From the NCBI RefSeq assembly GCF_009208565.1, contig NZ_WFLK01000007.1, positions 62,001 through 126,000 of the forward strand: a stretch of DNA of 64,000 bases, given 5' to 3'. Source of the stretch: Janthinobacterium aquaticum. Lineage in GTDB: Bacteria; Pseudomonadota; Gammaproteobacteria; Burkholderiales; Burkholderiaceae_D. A program made the position numbers and the translations under genes. Of the stretch, positions 1 to 10,858 are shown piece after piece. Positions within the stretch are counted from its first letter, which is position 1; every line of letters begins with the position of its first letter. Under the pieces are notes generated by a model. It was not told the DNA's origin and made no database searches. It worked only from the letters and a program-made list of their open reading frames with translations.

Positions 1-468
1 CGTCGACTCGGTCGATTCGGCCACCGACAGCGGCAAAAAGGACATGCCGGGGAAGTTGAATTTCTTTGCCAGTTCCTGCGAGCGCTGTACCAGCTCTTCG
101 CGCGTTTCGATGCCGTAGATATGCGAACCGTCATTGCCGTTCTTGAAGAACAGGTCGTACAGAATAAAACCCAGGTAGGACTTGCCCGCGCCATGGTCGA
201 CCAGCGACACGTTGGGATGGTCCTGCTGCAGTTCGCGCAGCAGCGGCTCGATAAACTGGGTCAGGTGATACACCTGCTTGAGCTTGCGGCGGCTGTCCTG
301 GTTCATCTTGCCGTCACGCGTCAGGATATGCAGCTCCTGCAGCAGCGCGATCGACTGACCATCCTTGATCTCGGGCATATTGCTGGCTGCCGTGATCACG
401 TCTTTCGGCGCAGCTGCTGCAGCGGCGGCAGGAGCGCCCGCCCTGGCGCGCTTGGTTGCACTGGCCAT
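1..468 (-). CDS. SAM-dependent methyltransferase, N-terminal part (cut by window edge)
   Basis: The reading frame runs from an ATG at 468 off the left edge, so only the first 156 residues are seen. After an Ala/Lys/Arg-rich, probably disordered start (residues 1-25), it has a helical stretch and then DHGAGKSYLGF at about 90-100. That resembles the glycine-rich SAM-binding loop of Methyltransf_32-like class I methyltransferases. The start lies 1 nt after the fdx stop, so it is probably translated as the last gene of the isc operon, where enterobacteria carry iscX. The substrate cannot be told. The family call is moderate because the catalytic C-terminus is outside the window. Confidence 0.7.
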   Translation of the reverse strand, partial: MASATKRARAGAPAAAAAAAPKDVITAASNMPEIKDGQSIALLQELHILTRDGKMNQDSRRKLKQVYHLTQFIEPLLRELQQDHPNVSLVDHGAGKSYLGFILYDLFFKNGNDGSHIYGIETREELVQRSQELAKKFNFPGMSFLPLSVAESTEST

Positions 469-469
469 C

Positions 470-811
470 TTAGTGACTGCCTTCGCTGACCTGGTTGATG
501 GTGTATTTCGGAATCTCGACCACCAGATCGGCGTCAGCCACGATGGACTGGCACGACAGGCGCGATACCGCTTCCAGGCCCCAGGCCTTGTCGAGCATGT
601 CCTCTTCCAGCTCGGTTGCCTCGTTGAGCGACTCGATGCCTTCGCGCACCAGCACGTGGCAGGTGGTGCAGGCGCACGATTTTTCGCAGGCGTGCTCGAT
701 ATCGATATCGTTTTCAAGCAGGACGTCGCAGATGGACTTGCCTGCAGGGGCTTCGAGTACGGCGCCGTCCGGGCAAAGCTTGGCGTGCGGCAGAATAACG
801 ATTTGTGGCAT
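470..811 (-). CDS. fdx: ISC-type [2Fe-2S] ferredoxin
   Basis: A 113-residue adrenodoxin-type ferredoxin that supplies electrons during Fe-S cluster assembly on IscU. The four ligands of the family are visible as Cys42, Cys48, Cys51 and Cys87, and the extra conserved Cys46 is also present; these numbers match those of E. coli Fdx. The length is normal. It lies 54 bp downstream of hscA in the same orientation and is followed almost at once by the methyltransferase gene, which fits the usual hscB-hscA-fdx order. Transcription is probably under IscR control with the rest of the operon. Confidence 0.96.
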   Translation of the reverse strand: MPQIVILPHAKLCPDGAVLEAPAGKSICDVLLENDIDIEHACEKSCACTTCHVLVREGIESLNEATELEEDMLDKAWGLEAVSRLSCQSIVADADLVVEIPKYTINQVSEGSH

Positions 812-865
812 ATTTCCTCTGATTTCAATAATTGCCGGCGCAGCAACTGCGCCAGGCTGATTTTC

Positions 866-2746
<1,881 letters not shown>

Positions 2747-2815
2747 GGTATTCGTGCCTCGATTAATTTATTGCGTATTACTGCTGATTTCAGCCCGCAT
2801 TATAAGATGCAAATC

Positions 2816-2912
2816 CGGGGTCAGGTCGGCCGTTGCTACACAGCCCCTGCCGTCGAACCAGGGAATGCAGCGTCATTGACGAGCTTGTGTCGCATTGGCG
2901 GAACTGACCCCG
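2816..2912. repeat. Intergenic element with 9-bp inverted ends between hscA and hscB
   Basis: CGGGGTCAG at 2816-2824 is repeated in inverse form as CTGACCCCG at 2904-2912, bracketing about 80 bp with no gene. The element fills most of the 170-bp hscB-hscA gap. Inverted GGGGTCAG/CTGACCCC ends are the kind of short dispersed intergenic repeat seen in related genomes, but only one copy is visible here, so its repeat nature is inferred. Confidence 0.4.
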
Positions 2913-2916
2913 CTTT

Positions 2917-3429
2917 TTATTCGATGGCCTCGAAGGCAAAGCGGACTTCTTCGCCGAATTTGTCGAGGAACATCAGGGCGCGCACGCTTTGGGCGGCGTT
3001 GATATAGTCAAGCGCATCGAGCTGCGCCTCGACCTGGGCAAGCAGGCTCTTGCGCTCACTGCGCAACTGGCGGTCCAGCGCGTCGAGCGCGTCACCGTCT
3101 TTGGCCGCGCGCGCGTCGCCAAGCTCTTCGCGCCACTCCATCTGCTGCATCAGGAAGCTGACCGGCATGGCGGTGTTGGACTCGGTCTGCAGGTCCACGC
3201 CATTGAGCTCGCACAGGTACTGCGCGCGCTTTTGCGGGCTTTTCAGGGTCTGGTAGGCTTCGTTGGCGCGCGTGGCCCACTGCATCGCCACGCGCTTTTC
3301 AGCGCTGCCGGCATTGATGTAGCGGTCGGGATGGACCTGGCTCTGCACGTCGCGGTAGGCGGCGTCGAGGGCGGACTGGTCAAGCGCGAATTGCGCCGGC
3401 AGCTGGAAGAGATCGAAGTGGTTTTGCAT
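2917..3429 (-). CDS. hscB: Fe-S assembly co-chaperone HscB (J-domain protein)
   Basis: A J-domain co-chaperone that delivers IscU to HscA and stimulates its ATPase. The J-domain spans about residues 1-75 and has the HPD tripeptide in VHPDRY; the helical C-terminal domain that binds IscU follows. I start it at the ATG at 3429 ([11 protein letters not shown]), giving 170 residues, because this is the normal family N-terminus; an in-frame start 27 bases upstream adds an unconserved MRPGRHRHS segment. It follows iscA and precedes hscA in the operon. Confidence 0.95.
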   Translation of the reverse strand: MQNHFDLFQLPAQFALDQSALDAAYRDVQSQVHPDRYINAGSAEKRVAMQWATRANEAYQTLKSPQKRAQYLCELNGVDLQTESNTAMPVSFLMQQMEWREELGDARAAKDGDALDALDRQLRSERKSLLAQVEAQLDALDYINAAQSVRALMFLDKFGEEVRFAFEAIE

Positions 3430-3519
3430 AGAGTGTCGGTGCCTGCCGGGCCTCATCGATGTACCGCGCGATGGGTACCACGCAATGAGTACGGCGCACC
3501 GACCAGCCAGCAGGGTTGC

Positions 3520-3840
3520 TTAAATCCGGAAGGATTCGCCGCAGCCGCAGGCGTCTTTTTCGTTAGGATTGTGGAACTTGAAACCTTCGTTCAGGCCTTC
3601 GCGCGCGAAATCGAGCTCGGTGCCGTCGATATACGGCAGGCTTTTCGGATCGACAAATACTTTCACGCCGTGCGACTCGAACACGCTGTCCTCATCGGCT
3701 ACTTCATCGACATATTCGAGCTTGTAGGCCAGTCCCGAGCAGCCGGTGGTGCGCACGCCAAAGCGCAGGCCCAGGCCCTTGCCGCGCCGTTCGATATAGC
3801 GGTTGATATGCTTTGCCGCTTTTTCGGTCAGTGTAATCAT
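3520..3840 (-). CDS. iscA: Iron-sulfur cluster assembly protein IscA
   Basis: A 106-residue A-type carrier that takes clusters or iron from IscU and passes them to apoproteins. The three conserved cysteines appear in TTGCSG near residue 35 and in CGCG near the C-terminus. The start at 3840 ([11 protein letters not shown]) gives the standard family N-terminus; an in-frame ATG 51 bases upstream would add an unlikely 17 residues. It lies about 54 bp downstream of iscU, within the isc operon. Confidence 0.96.
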   Translation of the reverse strand: MITLTEKAAKHINRYIERRGKGLGLRFGVRTTGCSGLAYKLEYVDEVADEDSVFESHGVKVFVDPKSLPYIDGTELDFAREGLNEGFKFHNPNEKDACGCGESFRI

Positions 3841-3894
3841 TGAGTTCTCCGCTGCCGCGCCATCGGGCGCAGCAGCTATCTGGTACGGCAAAAA

Positions 3895-4281
3895 TCAGGC
3901 GGCTGGATGGCGGGTTTTGTAGTCCAGCACGGCCGCCTTGATGGCGTCTTCGGCCAGGATCGAGCAGTGGATCTTGACCGGTGGCAGCGCCAGTTCTTCG
4001 GCGATCTGCGTGTTCTTGATCGACAGCGCCTGGTCCAGCGTCTTGCCCTTGACCCATTCGGTCACCAGCGAGCTCGACGCAATGGCCGAACCGCAGCCGT
4101 AGGTCTTGAATTTCGCATCTTCGATCAGGCCATCGGCGCCGACCTTGATCTGCAGTTTCATCACGTCGCCGCAGGCAGGCGCGCCCACCATGCCGGTGCC
4201 GATGGTTTCATCACCCTTGTCGAAAGCACCCACGTTGCGTGGATTTTCGTAGTGATCGAGTACTTTGTCCGAGTAAGCCAT
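3895..4281 (-). CDS. iscU: Fe-S cluster scaffold protein IscU
   Basis: The 128-residue scaffold on which [2Fe-2S] clusters are built from sulfur donated by IscS. Cluster ligands Cys37, Cys63 and Cys106 are visible, as is the LPPVK motif (residues 99-103) bound by HscA. Length and residue numbering match E. coli IscU. The gene is separated from iscS by a 172-bp gap that contains a palindromic repeat element, whereas this junction is usually short. Confidence 0.97.
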   Translation of the reverse strand: MAYSDKVLDHYENPRNVGAFDKGDETIGTGMVGAPACGDVMKLQIKVGADGLIEDAKFKTYGCGSAIASSSLVTEWVKGKTLDQALSIKNTQIAEELALPPVKIHCSILAEDAIKAAVLDYKTRHPAA

Positions 4282-4332
4282 TTTGCTGCTCCTTTAATAT
4301 TCTTGCGGACCCGAATGGGGTCAAAATGTTAC

Positions 4333-4454
4333 AAAGTGCCTGTAAAACCGTCGCGAGCGGCAGTGATTTGTGGCCGAGAAGCGGAGCTGTGCTTGAGCAC
4401 AGCGAGCATCGCAGGCCGCAAAGCGCGCCGCGCAGTAGGTTTGACAGGTACTTT
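4333..4454. repeat. MITE-like palindromic element between iscS and iscU
   Basis: The two ends form an imperfect 17-bp inverted repeat: aaagtgcctgtaaaacc at 4333-4349 and its near complement at 4438-4454 (15 of 17 pair). Inside is a perfect 8-bp stem with a 2-nt loop at 4386-4403, itself within a longer imperfect hairpin. The right end reaches the iscS stop codon. There is no coding content. The architecture resembles a small non-autonomous element or large REP-type repeat; no second copy is in this window. Confidence 0.55.
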
Positions 4455-5710
4455 TAGTGGGCTGCCCATTGAATGGAGTTGATATCGATTCCATCTTTGA
4501 ACATATCCCACAGCGGCGACAGTTCGCGCAGCTTGTGTACTTTCGATTTCAGCAGGTTGACCGCAAAGTCGATGTCTTCCTCGGTCGAGAAGCGGCCGAT
4601 GGTAAAGCGGATCGAGCTGTGCGCCAGTTCGTCGCTGCGGCCCAGCGCGCGCAGCACGTACGATGGCTCCAGGCTGGCCGAGGTGCAGGCCGAACCGGAT
4701 GACACTGCGATGTCCTTGATCGCCATGATCAGCGACTCGCCTTCGACGTAGTTGAAGCTGACGTTCAGGTTATGCGGCACGCGGTGATCCATATCGCCGT
4801 TGATATAGACTTCCTCGATTTCCTGCAGGCCCTTGGCCAGGCGGTCGCGCAATGCCAGGATACGGCCGATTTCGCTGTCCATCTCTTCCTTGGCGATGCG
4901 GAACGCTTCGCCCATGCCGACGATCTGATGAGTCGGCAAGGTGCCAGAACGCAGGCCGCGCTCGTGACCGCCACCGTGCATCTGCGCTTCCAGGCGCACG
5001 CGCGGCTTGCGGCAGACGTACAGTGCACCGACGCCTTTCGGGCCATAGGTCTTGTGTGCGGTAAAGGTCATCAGGTCGACCCTGGTCTTTTGCAGGTCGA
5101 TCACCACCTTGCCGGTTGCCTGGGCAGCGTCGCAATGGAAAATGATGCCTTTCGAGCGGCAGAATACGCCGATTTCATCGATCGGCTGGATCACGCCGAT
5201 TTCATTGTTGACCAACATCACCGATACCAGAATGGTGTCCGGACGCACGGCAGCAGCCAGCTGTTCGACCGTGATCAGGCCATTGTCCTGCGGCTCCAAG
5301 TAGGTCGCTTCAAAGCCGATGCGTTCCAGTTCGCGCACCGTGTCGAGTACCGATTTGTGCTCGGTCTTGACGGTGATGATGTGCTTGCCTTTGGTTTTGT
5401 AGAACTGCGCTGCACCCTTGATCGCCAGGTTGTTGCTTTCGGTGGCGCCGGAGGTCCAGATGATCTCGCGCGGGTCAGCATTGACCAGGGCGGCAACATG
5501 GCCGCGCGCCTCTTCCACGGCCTTTTCCGCGGTCCAGCCATACATGTGGCTGCGCGACGCAGGATTGCCGAACTGCTCGCGCAGGTAAGGAATCATCTTG
5601 TCGGCGACGCGTGGATCGATCGGCGTGGTGGCCGAATAGTCCATGTAGATCGGGAAATGCGGCGCGGTCTCGAAATGCACCTGGCCTACGTTTTTTTCTG
5701 GGGCGTTCAT
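4454..5710 (-). CDS. iscS: Cysteine desulfurase IscS
   Basis: A PLP enzyme that takes sulfur from L-cysteine as a persulfide and hands it to IscU and to tRNA thiolation partners. Visible are DYSATTP near the N-terminus, the PLP lysine in [10 protein letters not shown], and the catalytic-cysteine loop [13 protein letters not shown] near residue 344. I place the start at 5710 (MNAPEKNVG), which follows a GGAG ribosome site; this gives 418 residues, a short N-terminal extension relative to the 404-residue E. coli protein. It lies 39 bp downstream of iscR. The stop codon touches the palindromic element. Confidence 0.97.
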   Translation of the reverse strand: MNAPEKNVGQVHFETAPHFPIYMDYSATTPIDPRVADKMIPYLREQFGNPASRSHMYGWTAEKAVEEARGHVAALVNADPREIIWTSGATESNNLAIKGAAQFYKTKGKHIITVKTEHKSVLDTVRELERIGFEATYLEPQDNGLITVEQLAAAVRPDTILVSVMLVNNEIGVIQPIDEIGVFCRSKGIIFHCDAAQATGKVVIDLQKTRVDLMTFTAHKTYGPKGVGALYVCRKPRVRLEAQMHGGGHERGLRSGTLPTHQIVGMGEAFRIAKEEMDSEIGRILALRDRLAKGLQEIEEVYINGDMDHRVPHNLNVSFNYVEGESLIMAIKDIAVSSGSACTSASLEPSYVLRALGRSDELAHSSIRFTIGRFSTEEDIDFAVNLLKSKVHKLRELSPLWDMFKDGIDINSIQWAAH

Positions 5711-5749
5711 CAATAACTCCAATGCGATCAGCAACTAATTCTTGTCTTT

Positions 5750-6226
5750 TTATCCGAGGGCGGCGTGACTGCGGGGCATCACCATCACGCTTTGCTCGGC
5801 GTTCTTTTGTCTCTGCTGGTCAACCAGGTCCTGCAGCGACACAGAATCCAGATAATCAACCATTTTTTCATTGAGCGTGGACCACAGCTCATGCGTCATG
5901 CAGCGCGCGCCGGTCGAAGCGTCGGCGCCGTGACAATGATCCTTGCCGCCGCACTGGGTCGCGTCCAGCGGCTCGTCGACGGCGATGATGATATCGGCCA
6001 CCGTCACCTTGTCGGCGCGACGCGCCAGGCTGTAGCCGCCGCCAGGGCCGCGGATCGACTCGACGATCTCGTGGCGGCGCAGCTTGCCAAACAACTGCTC
6101 CAGGTAAGACAGGGAAATCGACTGGCGCTGGCTGATGCCTGACAGCGTGACCGGACCCTTGCCCTGGCGCAGGGCGAGATCAATCATGGCTGTGACGGCA
6201 AAACGGCCTTTTGTAGTCAGACGCAT
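5750..6226 (-). CDS. iscR: Fe-S responsive regulator IscR (Rrf2 family)
   Basis: A 158-residue Rrf2-type winged-helix regulator that senses Fe-S status and represses its own isc operon when loaded with a [2Fe-2S] cluster. The N-terminal MRLTTKGRFAVTAM and the recognition-helix region are typical; cluster ligands Cys92, Cys98 and Cys109 followed by a nearby His are present. The start at 6226 is the conserved family start, although the frame is open for 39 codons upstream across the promoter. It is the first gene of iscRSUA-hscBA-fdx. Confidence 0.96.
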   Translation of the reverse strand: MRLTTKGRFAVTAMIDLALRQGKGPVTLSGISQRQSISLSYLEQLFGKLRRHEIVESIRGPGGGYSLARRADKVTVADIIIAVDEPLDATQCGGKDHCHGADASTGARCMTHELWSTLNEKMVDYLDSVSLQDLVDQQRQKNAEQSVMVMPRSHAALG

Positions 6227-6313
6227 ACATCCTCTGCTGAACCGGTGAATCTGGTTTAAAATATTGCGGTTTTTCAACTTCCTCATTTCCTCGATGAGAG
6301 CATCAAAGTCCGA

Positions 6314-6338
6314 GTAGTTGAATGAATTAGTCAAGTAT
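6314..6338 (-). promoter_or_regulatory. IscR type 1 binding site upstream of iscR
   Basis: Read on the minus strand, the 25 bases begin ATACTTGACTAATTC and match the published E. coli type 1 consensus ATASYYGACTRWWWYAGTCRRSTAT at 23 of 25 positions, with a T in place of G in the second half and a final C. It lies about 88 bp upstream of the iscR start, the expected position for autoregulation. The TTGACT inside it could also serve as a -35 element. Confidence 0.85.
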
Positions 6339-6456
6339 ATCAAATTCGGCGGGGTTTGTCAGAGCGCCCCCGGTTTGGCCAGGCCACAGCGGCAGGCAGC
6401 TTGCCGCAGGCGACGCTGCGGCGGCAGGAAAACAACAGTCGAGCTCAGCCAACGAC

Positions 6457-7038
6457 TCAGCGGCCCTGGCCACGCAGCGCGGCGCGCACTCTCATCAATT
6501 CAAAACCCAGCAGGTTCAGCCCATCCCAACTGGCCGGATCGGTAATGCGCGGATTGTCGGCCGCCAGGCCCACGCCCCAGATACGGTCAACGGGACTTGC
6601 CTCGACAATCACCCGCTCGCCCGTCGAGAGCAGGAACTTGCGCAGCGCCGGCTTCTGTGAAAATTTGGCCATATTGCCTTCGAACACAATATTGCTGCGT
6701 GCCGCAGCCCATGTCGCCGCATCGAAATTGGCCACCTCGCGCCCCAGTTGCTTGACTTCAGACGGGCGCTCGGCGGCAATAATGCGCGCCTGCACCGCGC
6801 GGTCGCCAAACAGCGCGGCCTTTTGCGCCATCATATAGTGCTCGGCAGTGGGGTAACTGACTCCGCCCAGGTGCAAAGTGGAAGGAAACCACTGGCTCAG
6901 GCAGCTTTTATCGGCCACCTGCGGCTGCGCCGGAGTATGCCCCCAGAAGTACAGGTAATCAGGCTGGCCGCCAGTGGCCAGCCATGCTGTCAGTTGTTCA
7001 ATATTACTAATAAGCATATTTTCAGGAAGAGCGCCCAT
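6457..7038 (-). CDS. NADAR family protein (YbiA-like N-glycosidase)
   Basis: About 193 residues with the NADAR/YbiA signature: a YLYFWGH entry strand, LSQWFP, SYPTAEHYMMAQKA, and a C-terminal IWGVGLAADNP...GLNLLGFELMRVR. Characterised members (E. coli YbiA) cleave N-glycosidic bonds, for example in damaged riboflavin intermediates, and some NADAR enzymes remove ADP-ribose. Which applies here is not visible. The start at 7038 follows an AGGA site; a later ATG at 7017 is possible. It is divergent from the diguanylate cyclase. A GC-rich hairpin at about 6389-6410 lies just downstream. Confidence 0.85.
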   Translation of the reverse strand: MGALPENMLISNIEQLTAWLATGGQPDYLYFWGHTPAQPQVADKSCLSQWFPSTLHLGGVSYPTAEHYMMAQKAALFGDRAVQARIIAAERPSEVKQLGREVANFDAATWAAARSNIVFEGNMAKFSQKPALRKFLLSTGERVIVEASPVDRIWGVGLAADNPRITDPASWDGLNLLGFELMRVRAALRGQGR

Positions 7039-7209
7039 ATCGGGTTCCTGCCAGTACGTGCGCAAGTGACACCGGGCCGGGCAAAAGGGAAATTGTAGCG
7101 CACCGCGGCCATCCGTTGCAGAATGGGCAAAATTGAAGTCCAGAAAACCAATAGCACGCCTGCAACACAATTAGCAAAAAATGCAGACTTCGTGCGGCAA
7201 GGTAATTTA

Positions 7210-9027
7210 GTGGTGATAGACTGCCAGCAGCAATGCAAGTGGCAGCAAGCGCTTGCCAACCGAGCCACCCTACCCACTTCCCTTACCTTGTTACGCCCCG
7301 CCGCCCGCCTGCTGCTGTTGCTGATATTGCGGCTCCTGCTGCCGCTGCTGCTGTATTGCGGCATGCTGCCGCTTGCGCAGGCACAGGATGGCGCTGGCGC
7401 AACGGAGCGCCAGCCGCCGCGCCAGGTGCTGGTGCTGTATTCGCTTGGCAGCGACGCTTCTTCGCTGTGGCAAACGCTGATACGGCGTGGCCTCAATGCC
7501 GAACTGAGCAATCAACCGTGGCAGGTGACGCCAGGCATCTTCGAGGAAAGGCTCGATTCCTGGCGGGTCGGCGAGCAAGCCGCCGTGACCGGGCTGGAAG
7601 CTTATCTGCGCACCAAGTACGCCAATGTGCGCCTCGACGCCATCATTACCGAAAACTATCTGGCGGCGCGTTTCCTGAGCGAGCACCCGAAGCTGTTTCC
7701 GGGCGTGCCACGCTTTTACGTCAACCATGGGCGCCGCGACTGGCAACCAGCCGATGGTGCCAACCTCGATGCGCCGCACGACTTCGGCCGCGCCCTGGCA
7801 CTGATGGCGCAGATCACGCCGGACCTGCGCCGCATTGCGGTCATCGTCGATGGCAGCGAACGCGGCCAGGCCTGGCTGCGGGCCGTGCGTGCGGCAGCGA
7901 CGCCCTATCAACACACGATTGCCTTTGAATACTGGGACCAGTTGGGACTGGAGGAAGTGCTGCGGCGCACCGAGGCGCTCGGCGCCGGCAGTGCCATCCT
8001 GCTGCTGCCCTATTACCGCGACGCCCTGGGCGTGCGCGTGGCGCCGCCGGAGATGACGCGCGATATCAGCGCGCGCAGCGCCGTACCGATCTTTACCAGC
8101 GTGGAGTCGCTGATATTGCCGGGCGTGGTCGGCGGCCATGTGGTCAGCGCGGACAAGGTCGGGCGCACCATTGCGCGCATCCTGCAGGGACGCGTGCCGG
8201 ACCAGGGCGGCATGCAGGAAACGATTATCGACAACAGCGCCATCGAACGCTTCGCCCTGCACCATCTACCACCCGATGCGCGCATCCTGAACCGGCCACA
8301 GGATCTATGGCAACGTTATCACTGGCAGATTATCGCCGGCCTGGCCCTGATCGTGCTGCAGGCCGGCCTGATTACGGCGCTGGTGCTGGCGCTGCGCGGC
8401 CGGCGCAGCATGCTGAGCACCCTGAACGCAGAGCGCGAACAACTGGAAGAGCGCGTGCTGCAGCGCACGCTGGAACTGCTGGTAGCCAATTCCAGGCTGG
8501 AACAGCAGGCCACCACCGACCCGCTGACGGAGCTGGGCAACCGGCGCAAGATGACCTTGCGCATCGCCGAAGAGATCGAGCGCGCCCAGCGCGGCGGTCA
8601 TACGCTGTCGCTGCTGATGATCGATATCGATTATTTCAAGCGCATCAATGACCGCCACGGCCACGACGCCGGCGACCGCACCATCGTGGCCGTGGCGCAG
8701 GTACTGCACAAGGCCACGCGCGGCATGGATACGGCCGCGCGCTTTGGCGGCGAGGAATTCGTGCTACTGATGCCCGAGACGCCGCTGGCAGTGGCGCTGG
8801 ACGCCGCCGAACGCCTGCGCCTGGCGGTTGCCTCGCTGCAGGTAGACGCCGGCAACGGCCAGGCAATACGCCTGACCATCAGCGTAGGCGTGGCGGCCAT
8901 CACACCGACCGTCGGCACCGCCGCCCGGCTGGGGCCCGATGTGCTGACCGATCTGCTGATCCGCGCCGACCAGGCCTTGTATCGCGCCAAGAATGGGGGG
9001 CGCGATCGGGTGGAGGCGGCTGCATGA
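7210..9027 (+). CDS. Membrane diguanylate cyclase with ABC-type periplasmic sensor domain
   Basis: A strongly hydrophobic signal segment ending in LAQAQ precedes a periplasmic domain of about 330 residues like ABC-transporter substrate-binding proteins (YSLGSDASSLWQTLIRRG; VPIFTSVESLILPG). A membrane helix at about 371-394, a short coiled coil and a GGDEF domain follow. The catalytic motif is GGEEF at 513-517, preceded at five residues by an RGMD inhibitory site, so product feedback is likely. It should make c-di-GMP in response to a periplasmic ligand. I prefer a GTG start at 7210 after AAGG; an upstream ATG at 7123 has no ribosome site and makes an overlong signal peptide. Confidence 0.85.
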   Translation: MVIDCQQQCKWQQALANRATLPTSLTLLRPAARLLLLLILRLLLPLLLYCGMLPLAQAQDGAGATERQPPRQVLVLYSLGSDASSLWQTLIRRGLNAELSNQPWQVTPGIFEERLDSWRVGEQAAVTGLEAYLRTKYANVRLDAIITENYLAARFLSEHPKLFPGVPRFYVNHGRRDWQPADGANLDAPHDFGRALALMAQITPDLRRIAVIVDGSERGQAWLRAVRAAATPYQHTIAFEYWDQLGLEEVLRRTEALGAGSAILLLPYYRDALGVRVAPPEMTRDISARSAVPIFTSVESLILPGVVGGHVVSADKVGRTIARILQGRVPDQGGMQETIIDNSAIERFALHHLPPDARILNRPQDLWQRYHWQIIAGLALIVLQAGLITALVLALRGRRSMLSTLNAEREQLEERVLQRTLELLVANSRLEQQATTDPLTELGNRRKMTLRIAEEIERAQRGGHTLSLLMIDIDYFKRINDRHGHDAGDRTIVAVAQVLHKATRGMDTAARFGGEEFVLLMPETPLAVALDAAERLRLAVASLQVDAGNGQAIRLTISVGVAAITPTVGTAARLGPDVLTDLLIRADQALYRAKNGGRDRVEAAA

Positions 9028-9069
9028 ACTGATTGCACCACACTCGGTGTATTGGTGGCATTTACAAAT

Positions 9070-9101
9070 TCACCCCCAACGGCGAACTGCATTTGGGGTG
9101 A
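9070..9101. terminator. Hairpin between convergent genes (possible bidirectional terminator)
   Basis: TCACCCCCAA at 9070-9079 pairs with TTGGGGTGA at 9093-9101 with one bulge, in the 101-bp gap between the converging diguanylate cyclase and maiA genes. The position suits a bidirectional terminator, but there is no clear T-run on either strand. Confidence 0.4.
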
Positions 9102-9128
9102 AAGTACCGTCGAACTGCAGCCCCGCAC

Positions 9129-9773
9129 TTACTCGGCATCAAGCTGCTGCGCCGGATGCGCCTGCTCGAATGCAGGCAAAGCCGAACAGGCCGCGTGGAT
9201 GCGCATGATGGTTGGATACGGCGCCGTATCGACGCCGAAGCGCTGCGCCGAAAACACCTGCGGCACCAGGCAGCAGTCGGCCAGCGTGGGCGTATCGCCG
9301 TGACAATACCGGCCGGTGTCGCTGCTACTGGCCAGCAAGGCCTCCAGCGCCGACATGCCGGTTTGCAGCCAGTGCCGCTGCCAGGCCAGCTTGACCGGCT
9401 CGCCCTGCCCCATTTCGCCGGTCAGGTATTTGAGCACGCGCAGATTGCCCAGCGGGTGGGTGTCGGCCGCCACTGTCAGCGCCAGCATGCGCACGCGCGC
9501 ACGGCCCAGTGCATCGGATGGCAGCAGCGGCACCTGCCGGTGCACTTCATCGAGATACTCGATAATGGCCAGCGACTGGCCGATCAATGCGCCATCGTCA
9601 TCGAGCGTGGGCACCAGCGCCGCAGGATTGACCGCGCGATAGGCCGGCAACAGTTGCTGGCCGCCATCGCGCAGCAGGTGCACCGGCACGCTGTCGTAAG
9701 CCAGGCCCTTGAGATTGAGGGCGATGCGCACGCGATACGCGGCCGAACTGCGAAAATAGGTATGAAGCTTCAT
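9129..9773 (-). CDS. maiA: Maleylacetoacetate isomerase (zeta-class GST)
   Basis: A 214-residue zeta-class glutathione transferase. The N-terminal FRSSAAYRVRIALNLKG segment, the NPAALVPTL cis-proline loop and QSLAIIEYLDE glutathione contacts are typical of MaiA, which isomerises maleylacetoacetate (or maleylpyruvate) to the fumaryl form. It starts 9 bp after the FAH-family gene stops, so the two are co-translated. With the FAH hydrolase it would complete the lower homogentisate or gentisate pathway. Maleylpyruvate isomerase activity is an equally good possibility. Confidence 0.85.
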   Translation of the reverse strand: MKLHTYFRSSAAYRVRIALNLKGLAYDSVPVHLLRDGGQQLLPAYRAVNPAALVPTLDDDGALIGQSLAIIEYLDEVHRQVPLLPSDALGRARVRMLALTVAADTHPLGNLRVLKYLTGEMGQGEPVKLAWQRHWLQTGMSALEALLASSSDTGRYCHGDTPTLADCCLVPQVFSAQRFGVDTAPYPTIMRIHAACSALPAFEQAHPAQQLDAE

Positions 9774-9782
9774 GCGCGCTCC

Positions 9783-10823
9783 CTAGCCGCGCCGGCTGCC
9801 GTGATCCGCCCCGGCATAATTCACCACCGTCTGTTCGATGCGGCCAAAAATGCTGGTGCCCTGCGCATCGCGCATTTCAATGCGCACCGTATCGCCGAAC
9901 TTCAAAAATGGCGTTTTCGGCGCACCGTGCTCGATGGTTTCGTACATGCGCACTTCGGCCAGGCAGCAGTAGCCGACGCCGCCGTTCTCGATGCTCGAAC
10001 CGAACAGGTTGCCCTGCTTGTTCGACACCGTGCCCGAACCGACGATGGTGCCGGCGGCCAGCTCGCGCGTCTTCGCTGCATGCGCCACCAGCTGGGCAAA
10101 ATTGAAGGTCATGTCTTCGCCTGCATTCGGTTTGCCGAACGGGCGGCCGCTCAGTTCGACCAGCAGCGGCAGGTGCAGTTTGCTATCGGACCAGTCGGCG
10201 CCCAGCTCGTCGGGCGTGACGGCGACCGGCGAAAAGGCGCTGGCTGCCTTGGACTGGAAGAAGCCGAAACCCTTGGCCAGTTCGCCCGGAATCAGGTTGC
10301 GCAGCGACACATCGTTGACCAGCATCACCAGCCGGATCGCGCTGGCCGCCTCGGCAATGCTGGCGCCCATCGCCACGTCGCCGGTAATCACCGCCACCTC
10401 CGCTTCCAGGTCGATGCCCCACTCTTCGGACAGCGCAAAGACCGGGTCGCGCGGGCCGATAAAGCTGTCCGAGCCGCCCTGGTACATCAGCGGATCGGTG
10501 TAGAACGACGCCGGCACTTCGGCATTGCGCGCCTTGCGCACCAGCTCCACATGGTTGATATAGGCCGAGCCGTCGGCCCATTGGTAGGCGCGCGGCAAAG
10601 GCGAATGGCAGCGCGTTTCGTCAAACGGCTGTGCGCCAGTTGCCTGGCCGGCGTTCAGGGCGGCATACGCGTGTTCGAGCTGCGGCGCCAGCGCGTCCCA
10701 ATTGTCGAGCGCGGCTTGCAGGGTGACGGCAATCGCTGGCACCGGCAGGCAATGCTGCAGGTCGCGGCTGACCAGGACCAGCGCGCCGTCGCGGCTGCCG
10801 TTTTTCAAGGTGGCAAATTTCAT
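9783..10823 (-). CDS. Fumarylacetoacetate hydrolase family protein
   Basis: 346 residues of the FAH family, which cleaves or hydrates beta-diketo acids with a divalent metal. The metal-binding Glu pair is seen in WGIDLEAEVAVITGD, followed by VMLVNDVSLRNLIPGE, the active-site GFGFFQSK, and GTIVGSGTVSNK. The N-terminal domain (about 1-75) resembles that of two-domain FAH proteins. It lies between the VOC gene (35 bp upstream) and maiA (9 bp downstream), so fumarylacetoacetate or fumarylpyruvate hydrolysis is the most likely role; the exact substrate is not settled by the sequence. Confidence 0.85.
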   Translation of the reverse strand: MKFATLKNGSRDGALVLVSRDLQHCLPVPAIAVTLQAALDNWDALAPQLEHAYAALNAGQATGAQPFDETRCHSPLPRAYQWADGSAYINHVELVRKARNAEVPASFYTDPLMYQGGSDSFIGPRDPVFALSEEWGIDLEAEVAVITGDVAMGASIAEAASAIRLVMLVNDVSLRNLIPGELAKGFGFFQSKAASAFSPVAVTPDELGADWSDSKLHLPLLVELSGRPFGKPNAGEDMTFNFAQLVAHAAKTRELAAGTIVGSGTVSNKQGNLFGSSIENGGVGYCCLAEVRMYETIEHGAPKTPFLKFGDTVRIEMRDAQGTSIFGRIEQTVVNYAGADHGSRRG

Positions 10824-10858
10824 GGCAATTCCTTAGCTATAGTGTGCGGGGCGGCGGC

